From: Cylicocyclus nassatus
Lineage: Eukaryota > Nematoda > Chromadorea > Rhabditida > Strongylidae
DNA length: 64,000 nt
Direction of reading: 5' to 3'
Assembly (NCBI GenBank): GCA_958299035.1
Contig: CATQJL010000223.1
Span: 71,283,006 to 71,347,005 of the forward strand
A program made the position numbers and the translations under genes. The notes beneath the pieces are model-generated. The model saw only the letters and a program-made list of their open reading frames with translations. It ran no database searches and was not told where the DNA came from. This document shows, piece after piece, positions 32,966-45,571 of this stretch. Position 1 is the first letter of the stretch; each line of letters starts with the position of its first letter.

Positions 32966-32999
32966 AAGAAACTTAAAAGTAGTTTGTTTGTGGGTCCTT

Positions 33000-33075
33000 G
33001 GACTTGTAGTCCTTTTACTCTGCACTTGTCATTTAGCATTTTGTTTTGATTATACTCAAAAGTCTTCTCACATGT
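33000..33075 (+). pseudogene. Fragment of the same secreted-protein exon, without the Tc1-like insertion
   Basis: Encodes GLVVLLLCTCHLAFC and FDYTQKSSHM, nearly identical to 27439-27510. The flank (ggacttgtagtccttttactctg) runs uninterrupted across the point where the other copy holds the Tc1-like element. No ATG precedes it and similarity stops at CATG, so it is a fragment. Confidence 0.6.
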
Positions 33076-33104
33076 TGGCGGACGATTGCAAAAAGTTTAG
33101 AGAA

Positions 33105-33560
33105 GCAATCTTAATTATGAAGATTGAAGGCAATGTCCGGGCAGATTCGGGATCACCTAACTCCGATGCTTACTAGAGCGGGTTTCCCATACAAGCCATA
33201 GCCCAACTGCTAGAGTGCAAAGTACTGCTTCTGGAGCGAACACCCTCAGAAGTGCAAACAGACCCGCCCCTCAATTCGGTATTGTCCTTATACCGGCAAG
33301 AAATCGCATTAGGACACACCGCTGCAGCCAATGACAGCGTTCGCAGAGGCCGTCGGAGCTTCCTGCTTCGGCAAGGACGATTGGGGGGATCACTGAATCA
33401 ACGGACGCGTCTGTTTAAGTTGTAAAGCTGTTTTCTCGCTCCAGCAGTATTTTGCACTAGCAGCCTGACTATGAGTTGCATGAGCCCGCTATGATAAGCG
33501 GAACTAGGTGCTCCCAAATCTGCCCTGACACTGCCCTTTATGAAGAGGGTGGTCTTTGTT
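33105..33560. repeat. Imperfect inverted repeat pair
   Basis: 33115-33270 and 33420-33560 are inverted copies sharing gggcagattcgggatcacctaactccg, then gctagagtgcaaagtactgcttctggagcgaac. They are GC-richer than the surroundings and probably two halves of a dispersed repeat. Confidence 0.55.
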
Positions 33561-33645
33561 CCAGGTTTTCTTTGTACTATGAAATAAAAATTGTGAGCTT
33601 GAAACCGTACTTGTGGGCTTGCGGATTTGTTCAAATGACTATATA

Positions 33646-34576
33646 CAGGGTGGGGCAAAAGTCTGGGAGCCTACATTGCAGTGCTGTAAATCAAGAAACT
33701 ACTGATGATCTTGACTCCAAATTTGTGCCACATATTGCTGCGATCATTCTTCACAAAACACACTTTGGCTGGCTGAAAATGCTTGCTATATGTTTTTGTA
33801 GGAGTTGGATTTATCAAACAAGTGCTCTGCAAAACGAGAAAATCGAAATTTTTGGTCTTCACAACTTACTTTGTAACTAACGATGCAGTGGGTATTCTAA
33901 AGCACTTCGATGCGTATAATGTAGAGGAGACTTTGCGCTATCAATTCTTAGCCTTTGCGTTTGTCAGATACTATTCTTTTGAAAACGCAAAATAAAAATT
34001 TGCGAATACCAGCTGCGTGCCAGCGGCCATTTTTCTTTAGGATAAATTTTAAAACTATAGGGGCACAGCAGGCACTGAATTCTAGGCTATATTCTTTCCA
34101 TGATTCTTTTATGCAAGCGTATACTGGTGTTTGATCGATCAAGCAATTTCAATACGTTTCAGATTACAGTTCTTCGCTCCCGTTCGCACAATCGCATCCA
34201 GATTTCCAGTATAGAATACATTTGCCTTTAATTAAAATCCTAAAAATTTTTCCTAAACACTGCAAAAAAATTTCTTCGCAGTGCGTTGTAGCCAAAAGCT
34301 TGCTCTATCATACCGCATATTTGCCTGGTGAAATAAACAGTTATGGTAAAGGCGTGGGACGAATTTCATCACCACTGTCTGCGTGCCACGACAGTCGGAC
34401 TCGCCAAGATTTCAAAGGGCTGCTTTGAAGCCAGAAGAGGCAATCTCAAAATTTGAAAGCAGCGCTGTATTAGTAAAGGTTCGGTTTAGGTGTGCACCAA
34501 ATTTTTTATTTCTAGGCACTTTCCTTCTGATTTTATCTGAAGAGGTATTAGGCTCCCAGACTTTTGCCCCACCCTG
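33646..34576. mobile_element. TA-flanked MITE with CAGGGTGGGGC termini
   Basis: Begins CAGGGTGGGGCAAAAGTCTG after TA (33644-33645) and ends with its inverse before TA (34577-34578). 931 bp. The open frames inside (for example 33476-33880) have no transposase motifs. Confidence 0.8.
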
Positions 34577-34599
34577 TACTCAGTCAATAAAGAAATGTT

Positions 34600-36128
34600 G
34601 AATGTCTGGACTGTTTGGAGCTGTTTGACCATAGATCATCTACAGAAAGTGAGAGTTTTACCAACTTTTAAATTCATGTACCATTCTGTAGAGAAGGCTT
34701 CAACTTAGATTTGCAGTATCGAGAGAACCACCAATCGCTCTTCATTACTGTAGGATTACTTTAGGAATTTTGACAAGGATTTTAAGCCATTGGAAGCCAA
34801 ATTCTGCCTCGGAAGAAAAACAAGCCATAAACCTTTATACTATGGTAATGGAAGCCGCTGATTTCGAATATGAAATTTCCACTCCATTGTGACGACGCTT
34901 TCCAAAGTTATCCCAGATAAACCGTAATGACCAAATTCCCAGTATTTGTCAAAAATGTGATTACACCGTCAGAAAACTGAAATTACTCGTAAAAAGTTGT
35001 GTAGTGGAACCAACGTGCGCAAAAATCTTAGTACACGATTTTTCAGATGTTTTGAAAAACATTTTGTCAAAGGGCATATTTCACAACGGTTCCACTTGCT
35101 GGAAGTTCTTACCGTAAAACAGACACTCGGAAACACTCGTAAAAAGTTGTGTAATGGAATCAGCGTGCGCGAAAACCTTAGTAAACGATTTTTCAGATTT
35201 TTTGGAAAAAATCTTGTTAAATGGCATTTTTCACAATGGTTCCACATGCTGAAAGTTCTTACCGTAATCCTACAGTAATGAAGAGGGATCGGTAATTCGC
35301 TTAATACTGAGAGTCTAAGAGACCGTAATAATCCTACAGTAAGAAGAGCGATCGGTGAATTGCTCGATACTGCAACTCTAAGTTGAAACCTCTTCTACAG
35401 AATGGTACTTGTCTGGCAAAAAAAGACCCATTGTTGGGAAAAGAGATATTGGCGATTGAAAAGTGTGTACTTACTTTTCAATCATTAATATCTCTCTTCC
35501 CATTGCGTATTTTTCCGCCATTCAAGTACCATTATGTAGATGAGGCTTCAACTTAGATTTGCAGTATCCTGCGAATTACCGATCGCTCTTCATTTAGGAT
35601 TACTGTAGGAAGTTCGACAAGAATTTTAGGCCATTGGAAGCCATACTCTGCCTAGGAACAAAACCAAACAAGCCAAAAACTCCTGTACTATGGTAATGAA
35701 AGCCGCTAATTTCGAACATGAAATTCCCACTCTACTATGATGCTTCTTTCCAAAGTTATACCAGATAAACAATAATAACGAAATTTTTTTGTCAGAAATG
35801 TAATTACACCATCAGAAAATCTGGAAACACTCGTAAAAAGTTGTGTAATGGAATCAGCGTGCGCGAAAACTTTAGTAAACGATTTTTCAGATTTTTTGGA
35901 AAAAATCTTGTTAAATGGCATTTTTCACAATGGTTCCACATGCTGAAAGTTCTTACCGTAATCCTACAGTAATGAAGAGGGATCGGTAATTCGCTCAATA
36001 CTGAGAGTCTAAGTTGAAGCCTCTTCTACAGAACGGTACTTGACTGGTAAAAAAAGACCCATTGGGAAAAGAGTTATTGGCGATTGAAAAGTGTGTACTT
36101 ACTTTTGAGACACCCTGAGACACCCTAT
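34600..36128. repeat. Mosaic of CAGGGTGTC-type MITE fragments
   Basis: Repeated inner modules occur in both orientations: gaaacactcgtaaaaagttgtg at about 35010, 35130 and 35827; gcttcaacttagatttgcagtat at 34690 and 35550; and ttcttaccgtaatcctacagtaatgaagag at 35250 and 35955. It ends with a doubled gagacaccct at 36104-36126. It reads as nested or tandem insertions of one family. Confidence 0.6.
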
Positions 36129-36130
36129 AG

Positions 36131-36446
36131 CAGTGGCGTACCGAGGGGGGGGGGCAAGCCCCCCGAGAACGGGTCGTGAAATTTTTGAAAGTTACTTAAA
36201 TGGGTTATAAAAATGTGCAAGTGACTTGTTTACTTTTGTAAACAATTAAAATAATTTTTAAAATTTTTTAAAAATCCAAATTAGCCTTAGAAAATTTTTT
36301 TTTCAGGGGCCCCCCTTTTTCCAGATTTTAGAGGGTTGGGGGCCCGCAAAAATTTTGGGAAGCCCCCTAAAATTTTTCAGCCTTCATTTGAAAAAATTTT
36401 CTGCCGCGTCCCCACCCCCCGAGCCGAAATCCTGGGTACGCCACTG
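36131..36446. mobile_element. hAT-like MITE, CAGTGGCGTACC termini
   Basis: Starts CAGTGGCGTACCGAGG and ends CCTGGGTACGCCACTG, the classic hAT-type terminus. The flanks CCCTATAG and ATATATAG share five of eight positions at their ends, consistent with a decayed 8-bp duplication. 316 bp, rich in G and C homopolymers. Confidence 0.75.
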
Positions 36447-37117
36447 ATATATAGATAGTGATTAGTTTGCGAAGGTGCGTGGATAAAAGGAAGGTTATCC
36501 ATTTGCTATGTTGCCTATCGTATGTTGTTTGTAGGAAGCTTACAGATTCAGTTCGAGAGATTTGCCTCTCCAATTTTGTGCAAAATTTGGCTTTACTGCT
36601 GTAGAAGCAGAGAAGTGCTTTTGGTGCACATAGACATACACTTTGATTCAACGGAGTTGGCGGCTGGAAGGCTGTCCGCTCGCATCAGCGACGCAGTCTG
36701 AGTCTCTCTCGCAAGCGCGCTTTTTGCATTCTCTAGCCTTGACTAGGCCTCAAAGCCCCGCAAAGACATATATGTTCCATGTTGGAAGGCCGCAGCTCTA
36801 GAGCAAGTTTTTCTGCTCTGAATCTCAGTCCCAGAAGCGGGCACGTTGGATCCTATAATATTTGCAAAACGCAAGCAAGGTGAAAGCTCTTTCTTCCATC
36901 ATGCGCCATGTTATGGCATGAAAACATGTACTGGATGCAGAAGACGAATCTCTTTTCAGGTGTTTGCCCCTGATTACCCTCTTGAAGCTCTGCGCATACC
37001 ATGTCATATTTACCAGAGTTTGACTTTCGCGCTGATTTGCCACCTTGTAATCAATCAGCAAGAGCTCAATGTACGTACTTACAAGCAAGACAACATTTAT
37101 GCTCCTCAACAAACAGA
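36447..37117. other. Non-coding, includes conserved 3' flank of the cysteine gene
   Basis: 37030-37117 resembles the 3' flank of the members at 49.8 and 60.4 kb (gctgatttgcc.tcttgtaat, acatttatg). The rest shows no supported gene. Confidence 0.45.
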
Positions 37118-37462
37118 TCAGTTGTAGAAATGAGGATTGATGCAAGAACCGAATAATTTAACGAATTTCTCAAAGTGTTCCTTGAGTGTTTTCTCGTGAT
37201 AAACCCGGGGCTTTTTGCACTTTTTAATGCAATCTGGCACGCCATAAGGAAAACGATCTGGGCATTTATCAGCACCCTCACACCATTGTTCGCACTGTAA
37301 AAATATTTGATTTGAACAAGATCAAACTATACGTAATTTTAAAGCCATCGAACCTGCGAATTCTTGCTCCCATGGTCAAAAGCTTTCGTAAGGCGAAGCT
37401 TTGGCTCTAGCAATTGCAACAACGACTATTAGGGAAAGGAACAGCAGCGTTTGAAACTGCAT
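37118..37462 (-). CDS. Secreted twin-CX3C cysteine protein, member 3 (one-domain, frameshifted)
   Basis: Minus strand. Exon 1 (37354-37462) starts MQFQTLLFLSLIVVVAIARA, a clear signal peptide, after a ttttcatttaag acceptor suited to trans-splicing. Exon 2 (37118-37294) follows ttttacag and encodes 58 residues starting CEQWCEGADKC and ending CINPHFYN. Cysteines are C-x3-C-x5-C-x10-C-x3-C plus a late Cys, matching exon 3 of the members at 49829 and 60432, and both end in F-Y-(H/N). The donor CAG|GTTCGAT is also shared. As written, exon 1 hits TGA after SPYESF; one surplus A in the run 37378-37381 explains it, so this is either a pseudogene or a base-calling error. It lacks the first cysteine domain of its relatives. 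Confidence 0.65.
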
Positions 37463-37613
37463 CCTACCTTAAATGAAAACAAGCTTATTATGACTGTAAT
37501 TGCAGTCCTTCTACCAAGAACAGCACGCGACTTCTAAGCTTTGTGCTTTTGGACGCTTGAACATTAAGGGTATTTGTTGCTTTTGTGAAATTGTACGCGC
37601 TCCTGCTTGTTTC

Positions 37614-37819
37614 TTAAGGCCTGGCACAGAGTTCACGCGATTTGATCGTCGCGATTCAATGCCGCGATTTTCATTCATTTTCATTTTACATTCGAAAATT
37701 TCGGGCTGGAAAAGTATCACAACCATGCAAGCTGGTCGGCATGCAATGAACTCATAACAGTTGTCTTGTCGCGATTGAATCGCGACGATCAAATTGCGTG
37801 AACTTTGCCCGAAGCCTAA
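37614..37819. mobile_element. Short MITE with CG-rich inverted termini
   Basis: About 45-bp inverted repeats run from TTAAGGCCTGG to CCGAAGCCTAA, with cores gttcacgcgatttgatcgtc and its inverse. One end-like fragment recurs near 40275-40315. The superfamily is unknown. Confidence 0.65.
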
Positions 37820-38202
37820 GGCGAAAAAGAAAGAAAGGAAAACTCAGAGACACCAGTCATACTAATATTGGATAGAGGAAATGAGAAATCTTATTGTTAG
37901 ATGTTTACTATGCGTTCGATATAATTTACAGCACTTTGCACATGAATTGATATTTGATATTTGAATACGTGATTTTGTACGTGGGAGTACCGTGGCAAAA
38001 TTCGAGCTTTTAAACTAGAAAGTCTTATAATATTTACGTTTCTTATAATATTTACGTTATTTCCTATTGTGACTAATATAGTACGTACTGGCTCATGTGG
38101 CTTCGAAGCTCACTATTCTAATATTTGCATTCTGCCGACAACGACAAGCATTCTATATTAGTTTTGACTATTACACAAACTTCACGATTTGTTGAATGAA
38201 TA

Positions 38203-38877
38203 CAGGTTGTCCCAAAGGTAAGTACATACTTTTTAATTGTGATTTCAAAGTTTCTGGCCTAGCTTCAAGTACTAATCAGTAGAGCAGGCTTTAGCTTAGA
38301 ATTATAGTATAGAGCGAATCACCTATGCTTTTCATTACAGTAGAATTACGGTAGGAATTTCTAGCATGCAGCGCCATAGTGAAGTGGGCAGTTCGAAAAG
38401 AAAAACTTCCAAGAAATCTGAAAAGTGTTAAGTGTTGGTCATGCTGAATTCATTAGAAAACTTTTTACGAGTTTCTGAAGCGTTTAAAATGATCTGATTA
38501 CATTTCTGAAAAACGATGGAAAACATAAAAGAAATTACTGCGATTTTTGACATAATTTTTGGAGGAAATCTGAAGATAAAGTGCGAACATCATATTCAAC
38601 GTCAGCGAATCAGTCTAGTCCTGTGAGAAAGTTTTCAGCCTGTTGAGTATTAACTCTGAGGCAAAACACAGCCATTAATATTCAAAACTGTCTTCGAGGT
38701 TCCTGCCGTAATCCTACAGTAATGAAGAGCGGTGGGTGGTTCGCTCCATACTACAATTCTAAGGAAGGCACCTCTACTGATTGGCATTTGAAGCTAAGCA
38801 AAAGACTTTGTGGATAGTTATTCGTTGATTGGGTAGTTATTAATTAAAAAGTGTGCACTTACTTTTTGGACACCCTA
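38203..38877. mobile_element. CAGG(G)TGTCC-type MITE
   Basis: Starts CAGGTTGTCCCAAAGGTAAG after TA and ends with cttactttttggacacccta. It shares inner modules (ttagaattatagtatagagcg; cgtaatcctacagtaatgaagagc) with the other CAGGGTGTC elements here. Confidence 0.7.
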
Positions 38878-39054
38878 TATAATGGCCACAAGGTGTACTC
38901 AACCACTCTTTGTTTCGACTTTTTACCTAAGCGGGCTTTTAGATACAAACTATTCAAAGTCTAAGGTATCTCTACATCACGGCATATAACTGAGAATGGT
39001 CACGGTAGCGTTCATGCTATCGCATTTTGAGTTGAAACATAATAGGAGAAAATA

Positions 39055-39867
39055 TTAGGCTGGAAACTAAGTTTTGCAACTGGTTTCATAACTTCACTAT
39101 CTTTGGATCTGGCGCACTCAAACTTTGGCATCATGTAGAAGGCAATGTGAGCTACAAGTGAGCACAAATCGTCCAAATTTTGAGCACGAGATAGAAAAGT
39201 TATAGGCGTTTTTCGAAAACTAGTGAGATTTGAGTATTTTTGGGGTTTCAAGCTAAAATGAAGCCTTTGGCAGCCTAGACCATGCGCATTAATCCGGATT
39301 CGTCTACAAATTATTGCTGGAGGTCGACTCCTTTGGCCTACTAAGAAAGAAGCAAAATTTAGAGGCATGTCGAGATTTGGCGTCCACATAAAGTCGAACG
39401 AGTAGATGTACGCAAGAGCTGCTGGGGACGACCGTCAATGACTAAAGAGTCCGAAGCTCAAATTCCGCCGAGACTTTACATAGTGAGGTTATTTGACCTG
39501 CCAAACGCGAATATCACATTCATTTGTTGAATCAACGCCTTTTTCCTTGTTTAGGGTGAGGCCCCATATCGTACACCTACAGTAATTTTACAAAAAAGCC
39601 CTTATCACGCAATTTCACTATCGTTTTCGTGATCAGCATGTCGGATAACACCCCTATGCCAAGTTCCAGCCAAATCCGTCAAACTTTGAATTTTTCCCTT
39701 TCATACCATACACCTACCGTAACCCTCACTGCGACGTCAGAATTTGGTAGGACAGCAGCTGCGCTTGTAGCTTACATAATAACCAACGCAGTAGCAAAAT
39801 TTGAGTACGCCATGTTGAGTGAGAGGAAAGTTATGAGACCAGTTGCAAAACTTAGTTTCCAACCTAA
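39055..39867. mobile_element. Mariner-type MITE, TTAGGCTGGAAAC termini
   Basis: TA on both sides. The left end is TTAGGCTGGAAACTAAGTTT and the right end is its inverse. Inverted similarity extends about 110 bases inward. No transposase. Confidence 0.75.
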
Positions 39868-42559
39868 TAGTTAATCGCAATTCATGAAGATTAAATTTAC
39901 AAACAGCTGAGCGGAGAATAGAGAAAAACAGTTTGCTTCCCCTGTATACGTTTTGCATCCCCATTACCATTACTGTGAGGTTAGAAGTGGATCTGTGTTA
40001 CTAGCTGAAAACACAATAAACATTCACATTGATAACAGTTGAACAAATTTTTCTGCACTTCCAGTAATCACCGAGTTCTGATCATATGCTGCCTTCTGTA
40101 TACGAGAGGCAAGTGTTACCCAGGCAGCCGCCTAGTGTCGCAGGCAGTCGCCAGAGCTGGCGCCAACACCGCGTGGGTTACCGTAAGCGCGCTCTCGTCC
40201 ACAACCTCGGCCGAGAGATTTTCGCGGTAGCCTCACACCTCATCTCGCTTAGGTGCAGAATTCCCTCAAGCCCTGGGCATACCTCACGCGATTTCAGTTG
40301 CGACGCGATTTGAAAGCAAGGCTAAAATAAACAAATTGTTTGTTTACAGCGCACGCAGAATCATATGACACCAAAATTATTTGCAAAAGAATTATGCAAA
40401 AAGATTTGAGAACTTATGTGAAGTATTACCTTTTCCAAAAATAGTCCGTCTCCAGACGGTTACCAGACGATGTGAGATCGTTCGAGATATATTTCTGTCA
40501 CTTCACATAAGTTTTGGTCTATCATGAACGGATGCCCCGGTCAAAAATCTGTCCCTGAGCATGAGGACATCTTCATATCATTACTTTTCCTTTGTTTTTT
40601 GCATTAATTCCTTCATAAATCGCTTGTTAAATATCGCGTTCCAATGCCAAACTGTTGAGTATGCGTAGTATTCAGCTCCAATTTGGTTTCACTCTTATCT
40701 CACGTTTTTTTCTTTCAGATTAATAAATTTTTCTTGTTTTCATCTTCTCTTAAGTAGGTAGGTCAACGAGGACTTCGTAAAACTTCCGAAAGTCAGGAGA
40801 GGACTTAATGGACTGTGTCGGAATTTTGGAACAGCCTGTGAAAATTTTTTTTCGGAAAAATCAAAAGATCGGCCATTTGCACCTCAAAAATGCCCCAGTT
40901 TTTGAGTAAATAAGTTTGAAGTCTTCCTTTTCTCAACAGAATGAATCAAATCTTTAATTGCTGCGAATATTGTTGGGGTAATGTCTTGCACATCTCCTGG
41001 GCTCATGAGGCCTGGCGATCCTTACAAAATCGATGCCGACAGGTACGGCCAAAGAGCAGTTTGAAAGCTTGTAATTTTTGTGTGCATATTGTAAAATCCG
41101 AGCACAGCTGCGGTTTCAAAGTAGACAGCCTCCTTACTCAGAATGACTAAACCTTGAATGGTATTCTTTGTTCACTGCGAAAAAATGGCAGCAAAAAGAA
41201 AAAATGTGAAATTTGCAGCGTTGCCCAGACTTTCTTTTTTGGTGTGTAGATCAAACACGGCTTGACATCGATAAATCTGGATGCGAGTCTAGAAAGCTTA
41301 GGCTTTTTTTCACAGTACCCTATAAAATATTCGTCGTTATGATTCAACCGAGTGCGAAAAAAATGAGTCTGAAATGAAATTTCCAAACTGCCCGGGAATT
41401 TTCTATACAACCTATTATATTATATTCATGAGTCCATTTCACGATTGTAATTTAGTTTTTCAGAAGAGAACTGACTATCTGGTTGTCCTCCTTACTGAAT
41501 TTTTTATGAGTTCTGTTTCATTATCATACTAGTATCACGCGAAGCTCCGTAAATGACATTCGAATGGGTCACAATGTAGCAAGACAAACTGCGAAAAACA
41601 CATGTGATCTGCTGAACACGATCATCTAAATATAATCGAAACGAATAATTCCTTTTTTATGTTTTTTTGTTTTTTCACTAATTTAGTTCTATAACAATTT
41701 TACAATCCTTATCTTGTTTTTTGTTTCTATCTATACTCTATTACAAGCCAAAAAATTCGCAACTTTTCATTTATAAAAAAAATCAAGTACCCAGCAATCA
41801 GAGTTTCGTCCAAAACCATCCTGCGGACTCCCAACTTGGCTAGGCGTATACTGTCCGCATCAAACATTGATATGTACAATTACGATATTTTTTCCGCGGT
41901 CAGAAATTGAGAAAATGAAAGTTGACATGTCCTAGCAAACGAAATGCTGAGCCATTCTGACATAGTTCTACACTACAAAACTAAGGGCAGCCAAAGATTT
42001 TCAGCTTCCTCCAAGGGCTAGTTTCCGAGAGATATTGAACTTAGCATAAAAACCCGAAAAAAGGCAATATCTTCGCATTTTTTCAAAATCGTCTATTTAT
42101 AGCCATGGCAAAAATGCGGTAAGTGTGCACACAAATTTTTGATGTAGGGAGATGCGTGACCAATTTGAAGGTCCACAGGATCTTTTCAGGTGAAGATCCG
42201 ATTTCAGGGATTTGCATTTTTTAAATTTTGTTTTCAAACTTTACGTGGATCAGACTTTTTGCGATTATTCTAATGTAGTCTTGTGGAGGTTGCTTTGCTC
42301 TATCAAATATGTTCTCCAAATTTTTTGAATTACACAGCCGCGATCGATTAAGGAACCTGCATTGATTTTTGTAATCTTAATACATTTTCCTCGCATACAA
42401 TGGTTTTTTGACCATTTTAGGCTCGTCTTTGGTTTTCGGGTAAACAAATGCACATTTTAGACTGAGTTACTGCTGCAGACCAGTCTAACCGCATACCACA
42501 ATTCAATCCCACATCAAAGCGAACCAGTATATTGATATTTTGGCTCCAACTATTATAAT
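39868..42559. other. Intergenic, one possible orphan exon
   Basis: Mostly AT-rich with no supported gene except the candidate exon at 40941-41042. A CG-rich patch lies at 40115-40230. Confidence 0.4.
40941..41042 (+). CDS. Possible orphan coding exon
   Basis: 34 codons bounded by acceptor CCTTTTCTCAACAG (one base before ATG) and donor ACAG|GTACGG. The product is Cys- and Trp-rich (MNQIFNCCEYCWGNVLHISW...). No partner exon was found, so this may be chance. Confidence 0.25.
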
Positions 42560-44515
42560 AACTATGTAAGGCAGCTTCTTTGTCTTCGACGTGGAAGGTA
42601 TGGATCTTTGTTTCTCCTGAGGTCTCCCAGTTTTCGATACTTTGAATTTTACTGCGGCCATACGCCCGATTTATATGTTTGCTTTTGTGGCGGTTCACTA
42701 ACTTCCCTGTGTGACAGATAATCAGGTGTTAGGACTTAAAGTGATTATATAGTATGGTGCTGAGAACAGAAGCAAATTTCTCCTGGAAGAAATTTTTCCT
42801 AGTGGAATAGCAAAGTGTTCTCATACTAGCAGGTTACTGACTGTGAGATGATTCTTTTACTGGAGCTTATGCTCAGCAACATTCTTTTTGGAAAACCAGA
42901 AAAACCTCAAAGCATCAGATTTAGGCGTTGCACGTTTGGAAATGAAGGTTTATGATTGCTGAATTCTTTATCCTGCTCATATTCGTTCCGTTATTGAGTA
43001 GAAGTATCGAATATTTTGTGTTTTAGATTGACCTCTGACTAGCTTTCTGTATAAGAAAGTCCGCGTTGATATTGATCTGCACCTCAAAAAATTTTTAGCC
43101 AATGATGAGCGACGCATATCAAATAAATCTTGTACGAGAAATTTGTTTAGATACATTACACAAGTTACAAGGTAAGGTTAGCTTCCTGGTGTGTACATTC
43201 ACCACAAGCTACAAGGTAAGGTTGCCTTCCTGGTGTAGAAAGACTCTTTGGGTTATACTTGTTGTAATAATTTCAGTAAAGCAGATTCCTGGGTGAATAC
43301 TTTGCCACTGTGTTTGCGAATCTTTTGAGTATCACCGCTTCTTCCTTCCACCCCCCTTCTCAAAGCAAACTATCTGTTTATTTTCACCCCGCGGAAGTGA
43401 GAAGAGTCTTGAGGTCTCTAAAACCATCTTGTATGGAGCATGGAGCCATACAATAACATCCTCAGATATTCTACAAAATGTGTGCAGATACTCTCGCCAA
43501 ACGCTTGCTGATATGTTTAATCTTTCCCTACGATGAGATTCCCTCTCTTTAGAAGGAAGCCTTTGTTACAGTTGTCCCTAAGACTTCCGCAGCTGAAAGT
43601 GTTGCCGATTTCGCTTCATTAGCCATGATTGTGTGCCCATCAAAATTATGGAAAGAATTATTAGGAATAAATTATTATTTTGGTTAGAGAAGTTCCATCT
43701 TGTTTCGCCCGAGCACCATGGTGTGCCAGGCAGTCAAGTCAACTAATCTTTCTGAGGTTGTTTATGATTAGAAGTTAGCCTTGAGTATGAGAAAATCTGT
43801 GGATATGGTATACTTCGACCTTTCCAAGGCTTTTGATAGAATACTCCATTGTTGGTTTCTTTGCAAGCTAGAGAATGAATTTTGGGAAACCTACTAATAT
43901 GGTTCGAGTCTTACTTGAGCAATAGGTGCTTGACGGTAAAAATTGGTCATCTATCCCAGAAAATTCCCCTATCCTAGTGGAGTTCTTCAGAGAGCTGTCC
44001 TATCTCCTTTGTTATTTTTGGTATATACATTGTACCTACCTGATATTTTAAAAACAATGGATGTACGCATACAAACCTATGCAGACGACACAAAGATATA
44101 TGCATCTTATGATGAAGACAATCTTGACACAGTTCATGATGCATTGCAGTCATCGATTGATAAAATGTGCTGAATGTGGATAAGTTTGTCAAAATGGATT
44201 CTCTCTCAGCCTAAGAAAGTGCTTTTTCCTCCATCTTGGTAAGCATTCCTCAACTTCGTATAGAATTGATGGAGTCGAGACTGCTTTTCAAAATGTGAAA
44301 GATCTGGGAGTTATCATCGATTGTAATTTGAATTCTCTATGCATACTGATTCAATTGTCAACAGGACATATGTCACTTTAATCACAATCTTTCGTAATAT
44401 ACAAACCCGTAATCAATGATACTGTCCTGGTTATACAAAGCTTATGTTATCCCACATCTTAAATACTGTTCACAAGTTTGGACTCCTTCCCGAAAAAAAA
44501 AGATATTAGGTTGTC

Positions 44516-45386
44516 CCGAAAGTTTTGTCGGTTTTTTCACGCCACTATAAAACCACGCACAATGAAGACCTGAACGAGTTTCAACATGCATTCGATGCAG
44601 CTTTTCCTTCTATTTCTTACGGTTACATTTCCAAGCCACAACAATGTATGCTTTTTTGACAACTGTTACTGTTCTTCACCCGTCATTTTTATCTGCTCAA
44701 AGTTAGGCTAATTTTTAAAAATTTCATTCTAAAGTTTTGGAAAGGACTAAGCATGGCACAGATAGAACAATTCTCGGGGCTATACGGTAGTATTTTTAGA
44801 TTCTCCTAAATTGATGTTTCTAGCTTTAGAGAATTATTTTTTCGGAGGTCTCTATTTCTAGCAAAACCATGGAACACGAAACTGCGGCAAAAACATGAAA
44901 GCTTTCGGAATTTTTGCGAATCAAAACTTGATTGTTGATAAACAATAATTATGACACAATACCAAGTTTAATTTGCTTTGAAACAGCTTTTTGGAATTTT
45001 TGGTAACTTTACGTGGTAAACGTAATCAAAAAGCCGTGATTTTTCTTAAATAAATAATTATTTTAGGACTTGATAAACGTGACCCATGTAATCTAAAATA
45101 AGTATAATGTAGCCGAAGAATGGCTCTACATAACAGTTATTAGCGCTTTTCAAAAGAAGTAGGAGAAAATTTTTTAAAATTCGGAAAAGATTTGGCGTTA
45201 CTGCTGAGCTGCTCAAAAATCCATGGCGATAACTTTGCGAAGACAGGGTAAATCAGAGAACAAACATAGATGTAAGAAAGAGGATGAAAATCTGAATCAA
45301 ATGATACCTAAACCTTCCTTGAATTGGTGTTCTGTAGGTTTTAGTGAGCGATGGAAAAAACCGACAAAACTTTCGGGACAACCTAA
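44516..45386. mobile_element. Mariner-type MITE, TTAGGTTGTCCCGAAAG termini, inside the LINE
   Basis: TA duplication on both sides (44514-44515, 45387-45388). Perfectly paired ends of about 30 bp (ttaggttgtcccgaaagttt and inverse). 871 bp, no transposase. LINE coding resumes directly after it. Confidence 0.85.
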
Positions 45387-45571
45387 TATAATGGAAATTA
45401 AAAGAGTTCAACACACATTTACCCGTCTGGTTTTCCGTCGTGTGAGTGGCGGAACACTAGTTGATATTCCAGGTTATCATCTACACTCTAATAAATTGGG
45501 CATGAGTTCTCTCAGAATTAGACGCATGATATCTGACCTGGTCTTTTGCTTTCATATTCTTCGCATGAATA

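Noticed and set aside
33476..33880. 134-residue open frame
   Set aside because: It crosses the boundary of the TA-flanked MITE at 33646 and has no transposase motif.
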